DNA from: Xanthobacter agilis
GTDB taxonomy: Bacteria > Pseudomonadota > Alphaproteobacteria > Rhizobiales > Xanthobacteraceae
Reading direction: 5' to 3'
NCBI RefSeq assembly: GCF_021730435.1
Contig: NZ_JABWGX010000004.1
Location: 62,001 to 126,000, forward strand
Length of the DNA: 64,000 nucleotides
Every line of letters begins with the position of its first letter. Position 1 is the first letter of the stretch. The position numbers were made by a program, and so were the translations under genes. Below are positions 1 through 9,333 of the stretch, piece after piece. The notes beneath the pieces are model-generated. The model ran no database searches. It saw nothing but the letters and a program-made list of their open reading frames with translations, and was not told the DNA's origin.

Positions 1-548
1 CCGAGCTGGTGGGGGGCTGCCGCGAGATGGTGGCGCTGGACGCCGCGCGCAAGGGCGTGCGGGTGCGCACGCTCGCCGCCGCCACGCTGCCGCTTGTCGC
101 GGCGGACCGGCGGGCGCTGCGGCAGATCGTGCTCAATCTGCTGTCCAATGCGGTGAAGTTCACTCCCGAGGGCGGGCGGGTGCAGCTCACCGCGCGGCGG
201 CAGGGGGATCGCCTGGCGCTGCGGGTGCGCGACACCGGGCCCGGCATCCGCCCGGAAGATGTGGCGCGGCTTGGCGAACCCTTCTTCCAGACCGGCGAGG
301 TGGCGCAGCGGGCGCGCGGCAGTGGGCTCGGCCTGGCCGTGGTGAAGGGGCTGGTGAAGCTCCATGACGGGACGTTCCGGGTGGACAGCGTGCCGGGCCG
401 AGGTACGACCGTCACGGTGACCTTGCCTCAGGGGCCGGTCCGTGCCGGCGCCGACGGAACCGTGAAGGCCGATGGCCGCGGCGACGACGTGGTGGCCGCG
501 TTTCCCGCTCACCGCACAGCAGAAGCCCGCGCAAGGAGGATGGCATGA
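1..548 (+). CDS. Sensor histidine kinase, C-terminal part (5' end outside window)
   Basis: The reading frame is open from the window edge, so only the C-terminal ATP-binding part is present. Visible landmarks are the HATPase N-box (NLLSNAVKF, an Asn-rich Mg-ATP site), the G1 box DTGPGI, the F-box region PFFQ and the G2 box GSGLGLAVVKGLV. These define a HisKA/HATPase_c two-component kinase; its sensor and phospho-accepting histidine lie upstream of the window. A low-complexity tail of about 35 residues follows the catalytic domain. The stop overlaps the next ATG by 4 bp, so it is translationally coupled to the peptidoglycan-binding-domain gene. The signal sensed cannot be told from here. Confidence 0.85.
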   Translation, partial: ELVGGCREMVALDAARKGVRVRTLAAATLPLVAADRRALRQIVLNLLSNAVKFTPEGGRVQLTARRQGDRLALRVRDTGPGIRPEDVARLGEPFFQTGEVAQRARGSGLGLAVVKGLVKLHDGTFRVDSVPGRGTTVTVTLPQGPVRAGADGTVKADGRGDDVVAAFPAHRTAEARARRMA

Positions 549-1297
549 GGCTCGACACCGCCCCCGCGCTTGCGGCGCCCGCCATCGAGGTGGCCGACGA
601 TCCCTTCGCGCCGCCCCCAGTGCATGGCGGCCGGCGCCTGAAGCTGCTGGATGTCCTGGTGGCGGCGGTGGTGGTGGCCGCCGGCGGCGCCGTGGCCTCC
701 AATGCGCTCCTGATGCAGGTGCCGGCGCAGCATGCCGCCTTCGCCCCCGCCGTGCCCGATGCGGCGGCCGGCGGTGGCAAGGCGAAGCCGGCCCGCAGCC
801 CCGCCAATTCCGTGTCCATTCCCCTGCCGCCCGTCAACCCCAACGGTCACGCCGTCGGCAGCGGCGGGGGCGAGACCAACGGCACGCTGGGCTACCTCGC
901 CTCCAAGACCTCCGTCACCGGCATGTCCACGACGCTCAAACCGGTGAGCGCGGAGGAGGCGGCGGCCGGCGCCATCGCCGCGCCGCGTCCCGTGTCGAGC
1001 ATCAAGCCGCCGCTCAAGGTGGGCCCCCTGGCCGCGACCGGGCCGATGAGCGTCTCGGCGGAGGTCGATCCGATCCGCCCGCCGGCGAATGTGCCCACTT
1101 CGCCACGCGTGGCGGCGGTGCAGCGCGCGCTCGCCAAGATCGGCTATGGTCCACTCAAGGCCAGCGGCGTGCTGACCCTGGAAACCCGCGAGGCCATCCG
1201 CCGCTTCGAGCGCGACCGCCGGCTACCGGTGGACGGCAACGTCTCCGATGGGCTGGTGCGCGAGCTGAGCGTGATCTCGGGCATCGCGATCAACTGA
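545..1297 (+). CDS. Membrane-anchored peptidoglycan-binding-domain protein
   Basis: The 250-residue protein has a short cytoplasmic N-terminus, one hydrophobic segment at about residues 33-56 (Val/Ala-rich) and a long Pro/Ala/Gly-rich linker. A C-terminal domain of about 60 residues (from SPRVAAVQRAL to the end) resembles PG_binding_1: it has the alternating helix pattern and a GV.TLETREAIRRFE segment. This suggests a periplasmic domain tethered to the inner membrane that contacts peptidoglycan. The start overlaps the kinase stop, so the pair probably works in one envelope-signalling unit (inference). No catalytic domain is visible. Confidence 0.75.
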   Translation: MRLDTAPALAAPAIEVADDPFAPPPVHGGRRLKLLDVLVAAVVVAAGGAVASNALLMQVPAQHAAFAPAVPDAAAGGGKAKPARSPANSVSIPLPPVNPNGHAVGSGGGETNGTLGYLASKTSVTGMSTTLKPVSAEEAAAGAIAAPRPVSSIKPPLKVGPLAATGPMSVSAEVDPIRPPANVPTSPRVAAVQRALAKIGYGPLKASGVLTLETREAIRRFERDRRLPVDGNVSDGLVRELSVISGIAIN

Positions 1298-1311
1298 AGT
1301 GAAGGGGCGTC

Positions 1312-1656
1312 ATGCGCCTGAAGAGCGGCATATTCGTTTCAGCCCTGCTGCGACGCGCCCAGGTGGAGGGCGCCTTCGGCGTCGTCGCGCGGCGCGGCTC
1401 GGAAGAGGCGGGCGCGGTGTTCGTGAAGGTGACGCCTCTGGATGGCACCGCCGCCCTCTATGGCCCAGCCCCGCAGAGCGCCTTCGATGAGGATGATCCA
1501 GGGGATCGCAAGTTCTGCATGCTGGTCCCCCCCGGCCGCCCCGAGGCGGAGGCCGATGCCCGCATGGCCAAGGAGATCCGGTTCGATCCGGATCTGTACC
1601 TGGTGGCGATCGAGGACCGCGCGGGCCGTCATTTCCTGGATCTCGTCACGCCGTGA
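1312..1656 (+). CDS. DUF1491 family protein
   Basis: This 114-residue protein matches the DUF1491 family by its N-terminal RLKSGIFVSALLRRA segment, a central FVKV...DGTAALYGPAP block and a C-terminal FDPDLYLVAIEDR block. The family is conserved across Alphaproteobacteria and has no assigned biochemical role. It starts 14 bp after the preceding gene and probably belongs to the same operon. No signal peptide or membrane segment is seen, so it is probably cytoplasmic. Confidence 0.8.
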   Translation: MRLKSGIFVSALLRRAQVEGAFGVVARRGSEEAGAVFVKVTPLDGTAALYGPAPQSAFDEDDPGDRKFCMLVPPGRPEAEADARMAKEIRFDPDLYLVAIEDRAGRHFLDLVTP

Positions 1657-1784
1657 GGCTGGGCGCCGGCCGGGGGCGCGCGCACCTGCCGCAGGGGGAT
1701 CGTTAACGATCCGTTAAGCTTGGTGAAACCATAAGGGCGCAATCGACGTTGTGGTCATGGCTGTTGCACTGGAGGACCAGGGGC

Positions 1785-2036
1785 ATGAGCACTGTCATTG
1801 CGTTTCCCCCGGCGCGGGACACGGCGGCGCAAGCCGTCGCGGACAGGCCGAGGGCAGAGTTGTCCGGACCGAGGGTCGTCATACTTCCGGTGGTGCGGAT
1901 CGAGCGCCATGGAAATGAGGGCCGGGAGATGGACCGGGAAGCGGAGCGAGAGATGGAGCGGGATGCGGGCGCGCCGGTGCGCCTGGACGCTGCCCGCGCC
2001 CCGCGTGGGGTGGGACCATCTGGCCGGGCCCATTGA
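1785..2036 (+). CDS. Small hypothetical protein
   Basis: This is an 83-codon frame with a good ribosome-binding site (GGAGGACC, 7-14 nt before the ATG). The N-terminus MSTVIAFPP and the block VVILPVVRIERH recall small alphaproteobacterial proteins that begin MS.VIPF and carry an (I/V)LxxxVRxERH stretch. The C-terminus is charged (Glu/Arg) and low in complexity. No function can be assigned. A competing antisense frame covers the same DNA, but it has worse composition and no recognisable motif. Confidence 0.5.
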   Translation: MSTVIAFPPARDTAAQAVADRPRAELSGPRVVILPVVRIERHGNEGREMDREAEREMERDAGAPVRLDAARAPRGVGPSGRAH

Positions 2037-2039
2037 TGA

Positions 2040-2227
2040 TTCTGGGCCGTGACGTTCTGGGCCGTGAGGGCCGTGAGATCCTGGGCGGTGCGGTTCCGGG
2101 CGGTGAACTGTACCCCTGATGGTGCCTGCGCGCGCGTCGGCGACGGGGCAGACCCGCGCGGCGCCAGGACGCCGATGGACATGGGCCGATCTTCGGCCGA
2201 TCTTGGGCCGAGCGTCGGCGTGTCCCC
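2040..2227. repeat. Short degenerate tandem repeats, non-coding
   Basis: Between about 2040 and 2100 the unit CTGGGCCGTGA / GGGCGGTG recurs four to five times in degenerate form. Around 2180-2215 the unit GGGCCGATCTT / GGCCGATCTT repeats. The block lies just beyond the stop of the minus-strand DUF1254-type gene. No gene is convincing here. Confidence 0.5.
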
Positions 2228-2878
2228 TCAGTTGGCGGAGGTGCAGGTAGCGGCTTCGAGCTGCCGGCGCACCACCTCGCGCATGCCGCGGTCGGGCACA
2301 TGGGCGCGCACCAGCACGATGCCTTCCTCGGACGGAGATTCGATCACCAGCCGGTCGGCCGCCGTGATCTCCTCATCCTCGGGCAGGGCCGCCTTCTGAT
2401 CGGCATTCATGAGATCGAGTTCGATCACTTTGCCGGCGGCCTGGTCGGACAAGGCATAGAAGGCCAGTCCCTCATCCGTGTAGAACGACACCGAGGTGTA
2501 ATTCGCGGTGGCGGGCACCCGCACCTTCAGCGGCTTGTCGTTGAGGTCGTAGAGGCAGACCGCGGAGATGAAGGCCGGGTCCTGCATCGGCAGAACCGCG
2601 TCATTGGGGGTTGGGTCCGGCAGCAGCTTCATGTCGTTGCTCCCGACGATTTCCGAGAGGCGGGCAAAGGCGTTGTTCTCCGCCAGGGCCGGCATGGCGA
2701 GGATCGAGACGATGTGGGCGATGCCCGCCAGCACCAGCGCCATCGCCGCCGGCAGCAGCAGTCCCGCCGGCCACAGCCAGTTGACGCGCGCCATCTGACG
2801 CCCGAACCAGCCGCCGAGCCGCCGCTTGACCGCACGCGGTCGCGGGACGCGCACGGTGAAGGTGTCGAACAGGCTCAC
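2228..2878 (-). CDS. DUF1254-type membrane protein
   Basis: The 216-residue protein has a positively charged N-terminus (RPRAVKRRLGGWFGRQ) and one transmembrane segment at about residues 36-62, followed by an extracytoplasmic domain. The ordered features (DPAFISAVCLYDLNDKPLKVRVPA, SVSFYTDEGLAFYAL and a C-terminal VRAHVPDRGMREVVRRQL) match the small alphaproteobacterial DUF1254 proteins that are always paired with a DUF1214 protein. Its GTG start overlaps the stop of that partner by 4 bp (GTGA), which indicates coupled translation. The role is unknown. Confidence 0.75.
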   Translation of the reverse strand: MSLFDTFTVRVPRPRAVKRRLGGWFGRQMARVNWLWPAGLLLPAAMALVLAGIAHIVSILAMPALAENNAFARLSEIVGSNDMKLLPDPTPNDAVLPMQDPAFISAVCLYDLNDKPLKVRVPATANYTSVSFYTDEGLAFYALSDQAAGKVIELDLMNADQKAALPEDEEITAADRLVIESPSEEGIVLVRAHVPDRGMREVVRRQLEAATCTSAN

Positions 2879-3453
2879 GGGCAGGCCTCCTGCACGATGT
2901 GCGGCAGCACGGTGGCGGCGTCGCCCGCGCCGGAGGCGAAGGAGAAGGGCGCATCATAAAGGCGCAGCGCCACCTTAAGGCGCCCGCGGGCGCCGGTGGG
3001 CAGCCAGTTGCCGGGCCGCGCGCGGGGGGCAAGGCGCACGTCCAGCTTGCCGTCCGCCTTGTACAGGGCCTCGGCGCTGGTGAGGCCGTAGCGCTCGGCG
3101 TCGTTGGGGATGAAACGGCCGTCCTCGTCCATCACCGTAAGGGTCCACAAGCGGGCCTGGGGCAGGACGCCGATGATCCGGGTTTCACAGCGCCCGTCGA
3201 TGGGCTGGCCCGTGTCGTCGGTGGCGGCCAGGAACAGCAGGCCGTCCGCCAGCTCCAGCGGCAATTCGCCGGAGCGGGCCACGGCGGCGCGGGCATAAGG
3301 GTCCGCCTTCACGGTGCCGGAGCGCGGCCAGCCGCGCCAGGGGCCGGCTTCGACCACGTCGAGCCCGCGCGAATGGGTCACCATGAACAAAGTGGTGCCC
3401 AGCCCGAGCACGATGGCCACGAGAAGGGTCAAGGCGAGAGGCAAGAGACGCAC
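2875..3453 (-). CDS. DUF1214 domain membrane protein
   Basis: From a GTG start this is 192 residues. A more distal start at 3537 would add 28 residues unlike the family and ahead of the signal anchor. A hydrophobic segment (about residues 3-24) is followed by a DUF1214 domain carrying a DPYARAAVARSGELPL block, CETRIIGVLP, LWTLTVMDEDGRF and LDVRLAP. This is the usual partner of the DUF1254 protein directly downstream. The pair is conserved in rhizobia and relatives without known biochemistry. Confidence 0.75.
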   Translation of the reverse strand: MRLLPLALTLLVAIVLGLGTTLFMVTHSRGLDVVEAGPWRGWPRSGTVKADPYARAAVARSGELPLELADGLLFLAATDDTGQPIDGRCETRIIGVLPQARLWTLTVMDEDGRFIPNDAERYGLTSAEALYKADGKLDVRLAPRARPGNWLPTGARGRLKVALRLYDAPFSFASGAGDAATVLPHIVQEACP

Positions 3454-3603
3454 GGCACCGTCCCGGCTACAGCTCCCGTCCGAGGGAGGCTCGACGCCCT
3501 TAAGTAGAGCACAATCGCGGCCGGGCAAAGGGACCATCCGCCCGCGCGCATCGGGTGGGGATCGCGGGCAGGGGATCGACGCCCGGCCCGGCCCCGGCCG
3601 GCG

Positions 3604-4044
3604 TCACATGTAGCGCGAGAGGAAGGCGCGGCTGTCCGGCGGCAGCTCGGCGGCGCGGCGCGAGACCGGATCGAAGAGCACCAGCACCGTGTCGGCGGTG
3701 GCGACGCAGGCGCCGTCCTGGAACAGCCCCTGCACGATGCCCACCGAGCTGCGGCCGAGGTTCGACACGCGGCTGCCGATCTCCACCGTGCCGGGCCAGG
3801 TGATCTCGGCCCGATAGTCCAACACGAGCCGCACGATGACGAAGGAGAAGCCGTCCGGTGCCGCGCGGTGGCCGGGGCCGATGAGCATCTGCGAGCGGCC
3901 GGTCTCCAGGTAACTGGAGAACACGGCGTTGTTCACATGGCCCTGCCGGTCGGTGTCGCCGAAGCGGATGGTGTCGAACGACTTCAGCGGGAAGTCGTCG
4001 AGGGTGGGCAGGGGGGCCTTTCCGGGCGGGGGCGCGGCGGTCAT
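3604..4044 (-). CDS. Acyl-CoA thioesterase, 4HBT hot-dog fold
   Basis: This 146-residue hot-dog protein has the family signature [23 protein letters not shown] at about residues 27-49; the Asp in DTDRQGH is the usual catalytic residue of the 4-hydroxybenzoyl-CoA thioesterase type. The family hydrolyses acyl-CoA thioesters in the cytoplasm, and the substrate cannot be predicted. The start (MTAAPP) was chosen because it lies 13 nt past the purD stop; longer versions would run back into purD. It is probably cotranscribed with purD. Confidence 0.8.
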   Translation of the reverse strand: MTAAPPPGKAPLPTLDDFPLKSFDTIRFGDTDRQGHVNNAVFSSYLETGRSQMLIGPGHRAAPDGFSFVIVRLVLDYRAEITWPGTVEIGSRVSNLGRSSVGIVQGLFQDGACVATADTVLVLFDPVSRRAAELPPDSRAFLSRYM

Positions 4045-4057
4045 GTGGCGGGCCCGC

Positions 4058-5320
4058 TCAGGAGGCGGGGCGCAGGGCGCGCCAGCCGATGTCGGAGCGA
4101 TAAAAGCCATCCGGCCAGTCGATCCGCGCGATGGCGGCATAGGCCTTCTCCCGCGCGTCCGCCAGGGTGGCCCCGGTGGCGGTGACGTTCAGCACCCGCC
4201 CGCCGTTGGAGACAATGTCCGCGCCCTTGCGCCGGGTGCCGGCCTGGAACACCTGCACCCCGTCCGCGTCCGCCTGGTCGAGGCCGCGGATGACGCTGCC
4301 GGTCTGGTGCGGGCCGGGATAGCCGCGGCTCGCATAGACCACGGTCATGGCGCTCAGGTCGTGCCAACGCGGCGTCACCTCGGCGAGGCGGCCGGTGGCG
4401 GTGGCGTGCAGCAGCTCCACGAGGTCGCTGGCGAGGCGCGGCATCAGCACCTGGCATTCGGGATCGCCGAAGCGGCAATTGTATTCCACCAGCTTTGGCC
4501 CGTCGGTGGTGAGCATCAGGCCGGCATAGAGCACGCCGCGATAGGGCGTGCCGGCCGCCACCATGGCGCGGGCGGTGGGGCGGATGATCTCCTCCATGGC
4601 GCGCCGTTCCAGCTCCGGGGTGAGCACCGGTGCGGGAGAATAGGCGCCCATGCCGCCGGTGTTGGGGCCGAGATCGCCGTCGAAGGCGCGCTTGTGGTCC
4701 TGGGCGCTGCCGAAGGGAACCACGGTTTCCCCGTCCACCAGGGCGAACAGGCTGGCCTCCTCCCCCTCCATGAACTCTTCGATCAGCACTTCGGTGCCGC
4801 CGCCGGCGAACACCTGCTCCACCGCGTCCACCGCGTCCTCCACCGCGAGGGCGACCACGACGCCCTTGCCGGCCATGAGGCCGTCGGCCTTGATGACGAT
4901 GGGGGCGCCTTCCGCCTTCACATAGGCGGCGGCGGCGGCGGCATTGTCGAAGCGGGCGAAGGCGGCGGTGGGGATGCCGTTGGCCTTGCACAATTCCTTG
5001 GTGAAGAGCTTGGAGCCCTCCAGCCGCGCGGCGGCGGCGGTGGGGCCGAAGGCGGGAATGCCGGCGGCTTCCAGCCGGTCCACCAGGCCCGCCACCAGCG
5101 GCGCCTCGGGACCCACCACCACGAACTCGATGCCGTGGTCCTTGCACCAGGCGACGAGGGTGTCGTGGGCCGAAAGGGGAATGCCTTCGATCAGCTCCGC
5201 ATGCTCGCCAATGCCCGGATTGCCCGGCAGGGCATAGAACTGGCCGATCTCGCGGCTCTGCGCCAGCTTCCAGGCGAGCGCATGCTCGCGGCCTCCCGAA
5301 CCGAGCAGCAGGATGTTCAT
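4058..5320 (-). CDS. purD: Phosphoribosylamine-glycine ligase
   Basis: The 420-residue protein begins [17 protein letters not shown], the classic GARS N-terminus, followed by [16 protein letters not shown], the ATP-grasp central domain ([17 protein letters not shown]) and a C-terminal B-domain with [15 protein letters not shown]. It catalyses the ATP-dependent joining of 5-phosphoribosylamine and glycine in purine synthesis. The open frame continues upstream antisense to xseA, but family length and the start motif fix the ATG at 5320. It is divergent from xseA. Confidence 0.97.
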   Translation of the reverse strand: MNILLLGSGGREHALAWKLAQSREIGQFYALPGNPGIGEHAELIEGIPLSAHDTLVAWCKDHGIEFVVVGPEAPLVAGLVDRLEAAGIPAFGPTAAAARLEGSKLFTKELCKANGIPTAAFARFDNAAAAAAYVKAEGAPIVIKADGLMAGKGVVVALAVEDAVDAVEQVFAGGGTEVLIEEFMEGEEASLFALVDGETVVPFGSAQDHKRAFDGDLGPNTGGMGAYSPAPVLTPELERRAMEEIIRPTARAMVAAGTPYRGVLYAGLMLTTDGPKLVEYNCRFGDPECQVLMPRLASDLVELLHATATGRLAEVTPRWHDLSAMTVVYASRGYPGPHQTGSVIRGLDQADADGVQVFQAGTRRKGADIVSNGGRVLNVTATGATLADAREKAYAAIARIDWPDGFYRSDIGWRALRPAS

Positions 5321-5488
5321 CGGCCCTCCACTCCTCGAGCGTTGTTGTTGGTCGTTACCGTTCTTTACGCGTCGGGGTCCTTGGCTATCGGCTCGCGCCC
5401 GCGCATACAAGACCCCTCGCTCTGCGCTCGCCGCATAGGGGTGCGGCGGGCTATGCTCCTTGCCCGGCTTCCTGGTCAGATTGATTCG

Positions 5489-7246
5489 ATGGTCGATGCC
5501 CCCGAACCGCGCGGCAATGCGCCCGAATGGAGTGTGTCCGAGCTCTCCGCCGCCCTCAAGCGCACGGTGGAGGACGCCTATGGCCATGTCCGCGTGCGCG
5601 GCGAGATTTCCGGCTATCGCGGGCCGCATTCCTCCGGCCATGCCTATTTCAGCCTGAAGGACGCCGGCGCCCGGCTCGACGCGGTGATCTGGAAGGGCAC
5701 TTTCCAGCGCCTCCGGGTGCGTCCGGAAGAGGGGCTGGAGGTGGTGGCCATCGGCCGGCTCACCACCTATCCCGGCAAATCCGGCTACCAGATCGTGATC
5801 GAGGCGCTGGAATTCGCCGGCGCCGGCGCCATCATGGCCATGCTGGAGGAGCGCAAGCGCCGGCTCGCCGCCGAGGGCCTGTTCGACCCCGCGCGCAAGC
5901 AGGAACTGCCCTATCTGCCGCGGGTCGTCGGCGTGGTCACCTCGCCCACCGGCGCCGTCATCCGCGACATCTTGCACCGCCTTGCCGACCGGTTTCCCCG
6001 CCGTGTGGTGGTGTGGCCGGTGCGGGTGCAGGGCGAGACCTGCGGCGCCGAGGTGGCGGCGGCGATTCGCGGCTTCAACGCTCTGCCGGAGGGCGGACCG
6101 ATACCGCGGCCCGACGTGATCGTGGTGGCACGCGGCGGCGGCTCGCTGGAAGATCTGCTCGGCTTCTCCGAGGAAGCGGTGGTGCGGGCGGCGGCCGAGA
6201 GCTTCATTCCGCTGGTCTCCGCCGTGGGCCATGAAACCGACGTGACCCTCATCGATTTTGCCGCCGACGTGCGCGCGCCCACCCCGTCCGCCGCCGCCGA
6301 AATGGTGGTGCCGGTGCGCGCGGACCTCGTGGCGGCGGTGGAGGGGTTCGGCGCCCGGCTGCGGGCGGCGCCGCTGCGCGCGCTGGACCGGCGCCGCGCG
6401 GACCTGCGGGCGCTGGCGCGGCTGCTGCCGTCGCCGGAAGACCTGTTCGCCATTCCCCGCCAGCGCCTGGATTCGGTGGGCGAGCGCCTGCCGCGGGCGC
6501 TGAAGGCCAATGCGGCGGCCCACCGATTGCAACTGTTGAAGGCGGGCGCGCGCCTGTCGCCGCTGGCCCTGCGCGGGCGGTTCGAGCGGGCTGGCGAGCG
6601 GGTGGCGGACATCGCCGGGCGCCTCGGGCGTGCCACCCGGACCAATGTCCGGCAGGCGAGGGATCGGATGGACGCGGTGGGGGACCGGCTGCCGCGGGCG
6701 CTGAGCGCCAATGGCGCCACCCATCGCCTGCGGCTGCTGCGGGCCGGGGCCGGCCTATCGCCCCTCGGCCTGCGGGACCGGCTGGCGCGGGCGGGCGAAC
6801 GGCTGCGGGCGGCCAGCCACGGCTTTTCCATGGCGCGCGGCGCGCAATTGCGGGCGCACAGCGAGCGCAATGCCCGTTCCGGAGAGTTGGTGGACGGCCT
6901 CATCCTGCGGGCCCGCCGGGCGGTGGCGAGCCGGCTGCGGGACGAAGGGCGCCGGCTGGACGGCCTCGCGCAGCTTCTCTCGGCCCTGTCCTATCATGGG
7001 GTTCTGGAGCGCGGCTTCGCCTTGGTGCGTGATGCCGAGGGCCAGGCCGTGCGCCGCGCCGGGGGGCTTGGTCCGGGCCGGCGCATCGAGCTGGAATTCG
7101 CCGACGGGCGCATCGGGGCGCAAACTCTTGGCGGTGCGGTGGGGGCGGAGGCGGTCATTCCCGAGCCCGCGCCGCCGCCGGCCGCCGCGCGCCCGCCGTC
7201 CCGCCGCGCGAAGAAGGCGGACCCCGGCCCGACCCTGTTCGACTGA
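5489..7246 (+). CDS. xseA: Exodeoxyribonuclease VII large subunit
   Basis: The 585-residue protein opens with the OB-fold DNA-binding domain ([31 protein letters not shown]) and then the Exonuc_VII_L catalytic domain ([67 protein letters not shown]). XseA with XseB degrades single-stranded DNA into short oligonucleotides. It is longer than many family members because the C-terminal coiled-coil contains a duplicated unit of about 44 residues, starting near residues 330 and 397. An alternative ATG exists at 5453. No xseB is adjacent. Confidence 0.95.
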   Translation: MVDAPEPRGNAPEWSVSELSAALKRTVEDAYGHVRVRGEISGYRGPHSSGHAYFSLKDAGARLDAVIWKGTFQRLRVRPEEGLEVVAIGRLTTYPGKSGYQIVIEALEFAGAGAIMAMLEERKRRLAAEGLFDPARKQELPYLPRVVGVVTSPTGAVIRDILHRLADRFPRRVVVWPVRVQGETCGAEVAAAIRGFNALPEGGPIPRPDVIVVARGGGSLEDLLGFSEEAVVRAAAESFIPLVSAVGHETDVTLIDFAADVRAPTPSAAAEMVVPVRADLVAAVEGFGARLRAAPLRALDRRRADLRALARLLPSPEDLFAIPRQRLDSVGERLPRALKANAAAHRLQLLKAGARLSPLALRGRFERAGERVADIAGRLGRATRTNVRQARDRMDAVGDRLPRALSANGATHRLRLLRAGAGLSPLGLRDRLARAGERLRAASHGFSMARGAQLRAHSERNARSGELVDGLILRARRAVASRLRDEGRRLDGLAQLLSALSYHGVLERGFALVRDAEGQAVRRAGGLGPGRRIELEFADGRIGAQTLGGAVGAEAVIPEPAPPPAAARPPSRRAKKADPGPTLFD

Positions 7247-7356
7247 GGGGTGCCATGACCCGGACCCGTGCGCTGACGCCGGCGATGCGCACCTCTTTCG
7301 CGCGCCGCGCGTTGGCATTATGCTTTGCGCCTCTCTTGAGGACGTTTCGTAACGTG

Positions 7357-7584
7357 ATGAACCGATTTGAACGCTTCCCCGAGCCCCTCGGCGAGGCGGA
7401 GCTGCGCTATCTCGATGGGGAGTTCCGCATCGTGCGACCCGGCAGCTTCGTGCGCTGCGCGGTGACCGGACAGGCCATTCCGCTCGACGATCTGCGCTAT
7501 TGGAGTGTGGATCTCCAGGAGGCCTATGCCACCCCCGAGGCGGTGCTGACCCGCATGCAGGAGCGCGGCCGCCCGATGCCCTGA
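7357..7584 (+). CDS. DUF2093 family protein
   Basis: The 75-residue protein starts MNRFERFPEPLGEAELRYLDGEFRIVRPG and continues FVRCAVTGQAIPLDDLRYWSVDLQEAY, which is characteristic of DUF2093. This is an alphaproteobacterial family often found beside xseA and of unknown function. A longer frame from 7255 adds 34 residues of Arg/Ala-rich sequence not seen in the family, so the internal ATG was chosen. It lies about 110 bp after xseA on the same strand. Confidence 0.8.
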   Translation: MNRFERFPEPLGEAELRYLDGEFRIVRPGSFVRCAVTGQAIPLDDLRYWSVDLQEAYATPEAVLTRMQERGRPMP

Positions 7585-8304
7585 ACCGGCGCGGTTGCGC
7601 CGTGGTGGGATGCCAAGGCCACGGGAACAGAGTCCGTGTGCGGCGACCCTGGTGGTGTGCCGGACCGCTCGGTCTGTCCGGAATATGGGGATCGGATAGC
7701 GCCCGGCGCGGGGCGACCCCGCCGTTCCGCGGCATGTCTTTGGATCCTTGCCGCGCCCACGCCCCTCGCGAGGGGGAACGATATGCTGCGCCGTTCCGGT
7801 GCCCACGGTCGCTTCGGCGCCCCGTGACGCGCCTCATGTCGGCGGCCGGCGGCGGGACGTGTGATGGAGCTCAGGACTCTGCTGGCGCGGTCCCGGTTCG
7901 GCCGATGCGGCGTGTCCGCGATGGCGCAAGGTGAAGCACCCCGGAGCGTTTGACGGCGCCTGTTCACCCTTCAGGACTTCGCGCGCCGTGCGTGTCCCCC
8001 GGTCAGGGTATGCGCCTTCCCCGACGGGGCCGGGGCACATGGGCCTTGTACTAAGGGCCTGTGAGCTTGACTCACGGGGCTTTAGTCAAGCTCGCGCGGC
8101 GCCTGAGCGAACCCACTTGGCACCGGTCAAAGACCGGGGCCGATGGTATTGTGTGTCTGCGTCATCGGCGCTGGGGCTTTGCCCGTGCGCACGAATGCCA
8201 AGGGAACCGCGTTCCGTTTTCCTTGAAGGGCCTCGCGCTGGTTGCCGGAGAGCAATTTCAGCAAAAGTGTGAAGCCGTTTCGCGTTTGGAATTGCGAATG
8301 CGCT
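7585..8304. other. Intergenic region, 720 bp, with two dispersed repeats
   Basis: No convincing gene is present: the overlapping frames have shadow-like Arg/Ala/Gly composition and no recognisable domain. Positions 8122-8150 carry a partial copy of the palindrome found intact at 54776-54818, sharing an identical 18-nt right arm. Positions 8250-8304 hold one copy of the AGCAATTTCAGCAAAAGTG repeat, which abuts the lpxK stop codon. Confidence 0.5.
8250..8304 (+). repeat. Dispersed AGCAATTTCAGCAAAAGTG repeat, copy A
   Basis: The sequence AGCAATTTCAGCAAAAGTGTG, followed by a GCGTTTGGAATTGCG segment, is partly self-complementary (CAATTTC and GGAATTG). A near-identical copy lies at 32367-32430 and a diverged one, in inverse orientation, at 29905-29945. 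Here the far end touches the lpxK stop codon on the other strand. Such intergenic palindromic units are common in rhizobial relatives. Confidence 0.75.
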
Positions 8305-9333
8305 TTAGCAACCCGCCTGGCGCGCCTGAGCACGGGCCTCGGCGCGGCGCAGCAGGGCATCGAGGGCCGCTGGCTCCTGCGGCACCAGGGACACCGGGAG
8401 CACGGCGATCGCGGCCTGCACATCCTTCAATTCGGCGGTGCCGAGCCGGGCCATGTCCTTGGCGGTGGTCACCAGCGTGGCGCCGTCGCGCGCCGCGGTC
8501 CGCGCCAAGGCTTCGATGTCCCCGCGACGGAAGCGGTGATGGTCCGGGAAGGCGGTGCGGGCGATCAGGTCGAGCCCTTCCCGTTCCAGGGTGGCGAAGA
8601 ATTTCTGCGGGCGTCCGATGCCCGCGAACGCGTGCAGTCGGCGACCGCGCAGGGCGGCGACTGCTTCCGGCGATGGCGCGAGCATAGCCCGCAGCACCGT
8701 GCGGCCGAGGCGCTCGGCGATGCGCGCGACCGCGTCTCCCGCCGCGCCTTCCCCCACCAGCAGCACCGCATCGGCGCGGCTGATCTGCGGGGCCAGCGGC
8801 GCCCGCAGGGGTCCGGCCGGCAGCACCGCGCCATTGCCGATACCCACCATGGCATCCACCACCAGCAGGCTGGCGTCCTTGGCCAGGCTCGGATTCTGGA
8901 AGCCGTCGTCCATCACCAGATGGGTCGCCCCGGCCGCCACGGCGAGCCGGGCGCCGCCGGCGCGGTCGCCGCCGGCCACCACCGTGGGGGCATGGCGCGC
9001 CAGCAGCAGGGCTTCGTCACCCACCGCATCGGCATCGTCGCGCGCGAGATCGACGCGCAGGGGCGCGGAGACCGCTCCGCCATGCCCGCGCAGCAGCGCG
9101 AACGGGCGGCCGCCGGTCGAGGTGAGCCGATCCAGGTACCACAACGCCGTCGGCGTCTTGCCCGCGCCGCCGACGGTGGGATTGCCGATGCACAGCACCG
9201 GGATCGGCACCTCTTCCCCTCGTTGCGTCATGCGGCGCAGGGTGAGCGCCCCGATCGCGGCGCCCACCGGGGCCAGGAGGGCCGCCGCCAGCCCCGGAGG
9301 TCGCCACCAGAAGCCGGGCGGGTGGAGGGTCAT
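8305..9333 (-). CDS. lpxK: Tetraacyldisaccharide 4'-kinase
   Basis: This 342-residue protein phosphorylates the 4'-position of the lipid A precursor at the inner membrane. It shows the N-terminal hydrophobic helix, PVLCIGNPTVGGAGKTP (LpxK P-loop), LLRGHGG, VGDEALLLARH, LVMDDGFQNPSL and a C-terminal FPDHHRF motif. It overlaps kdtA by 4 bp (ATGA), so both come from one lipid A/Kdo operon. The ATG at 9333 is inside that overlap. Confidence 0.95.
   Translation of the reverse strand: MTLHPPGFWWRPPGLAAALLAPVGAAIGALTLRRMTQRGEEVPIPVLCIGNPTVGGAGKTPTALWYLDRLTSTGGRPFALLRGHGGAVSAPLRVDLARDDADAVGDEALLLARHAPTVVAGGDRAGGARLAVAAGATHLVMDDGFQNPSLAKDASLLVVDAMVGIGNGAVLPAGPLRAPLAPQISRADAVLLVGEGAAGDAVARIAERLGRTVLRAMLAPSPEAVAALRGRRLHAFAGIGRPQKFFATLEREGLDLIARTAFPDHHRFRRGDIEALARTAARDGATLVTTAKDMARLGTAELKDVQAAIAVLPVSLVPQEPAALDALLRRAEARAQARQAGC

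Noticed and set aside
4058-6724. Long minus-strand frame of 888 codons covering purD and antisense xseA
   Set aside because: Only the part below 5320 has PurD motifs; the upstream part is antisense to xseA and has His/Arg/Gln-rich shadow composition.
3929-7246. Plus-strand frame of 1105 codons ahead of xseA
   Set aside because: The first 520 codons are antisense to purD and lack motifs; XseA begins at 5489.
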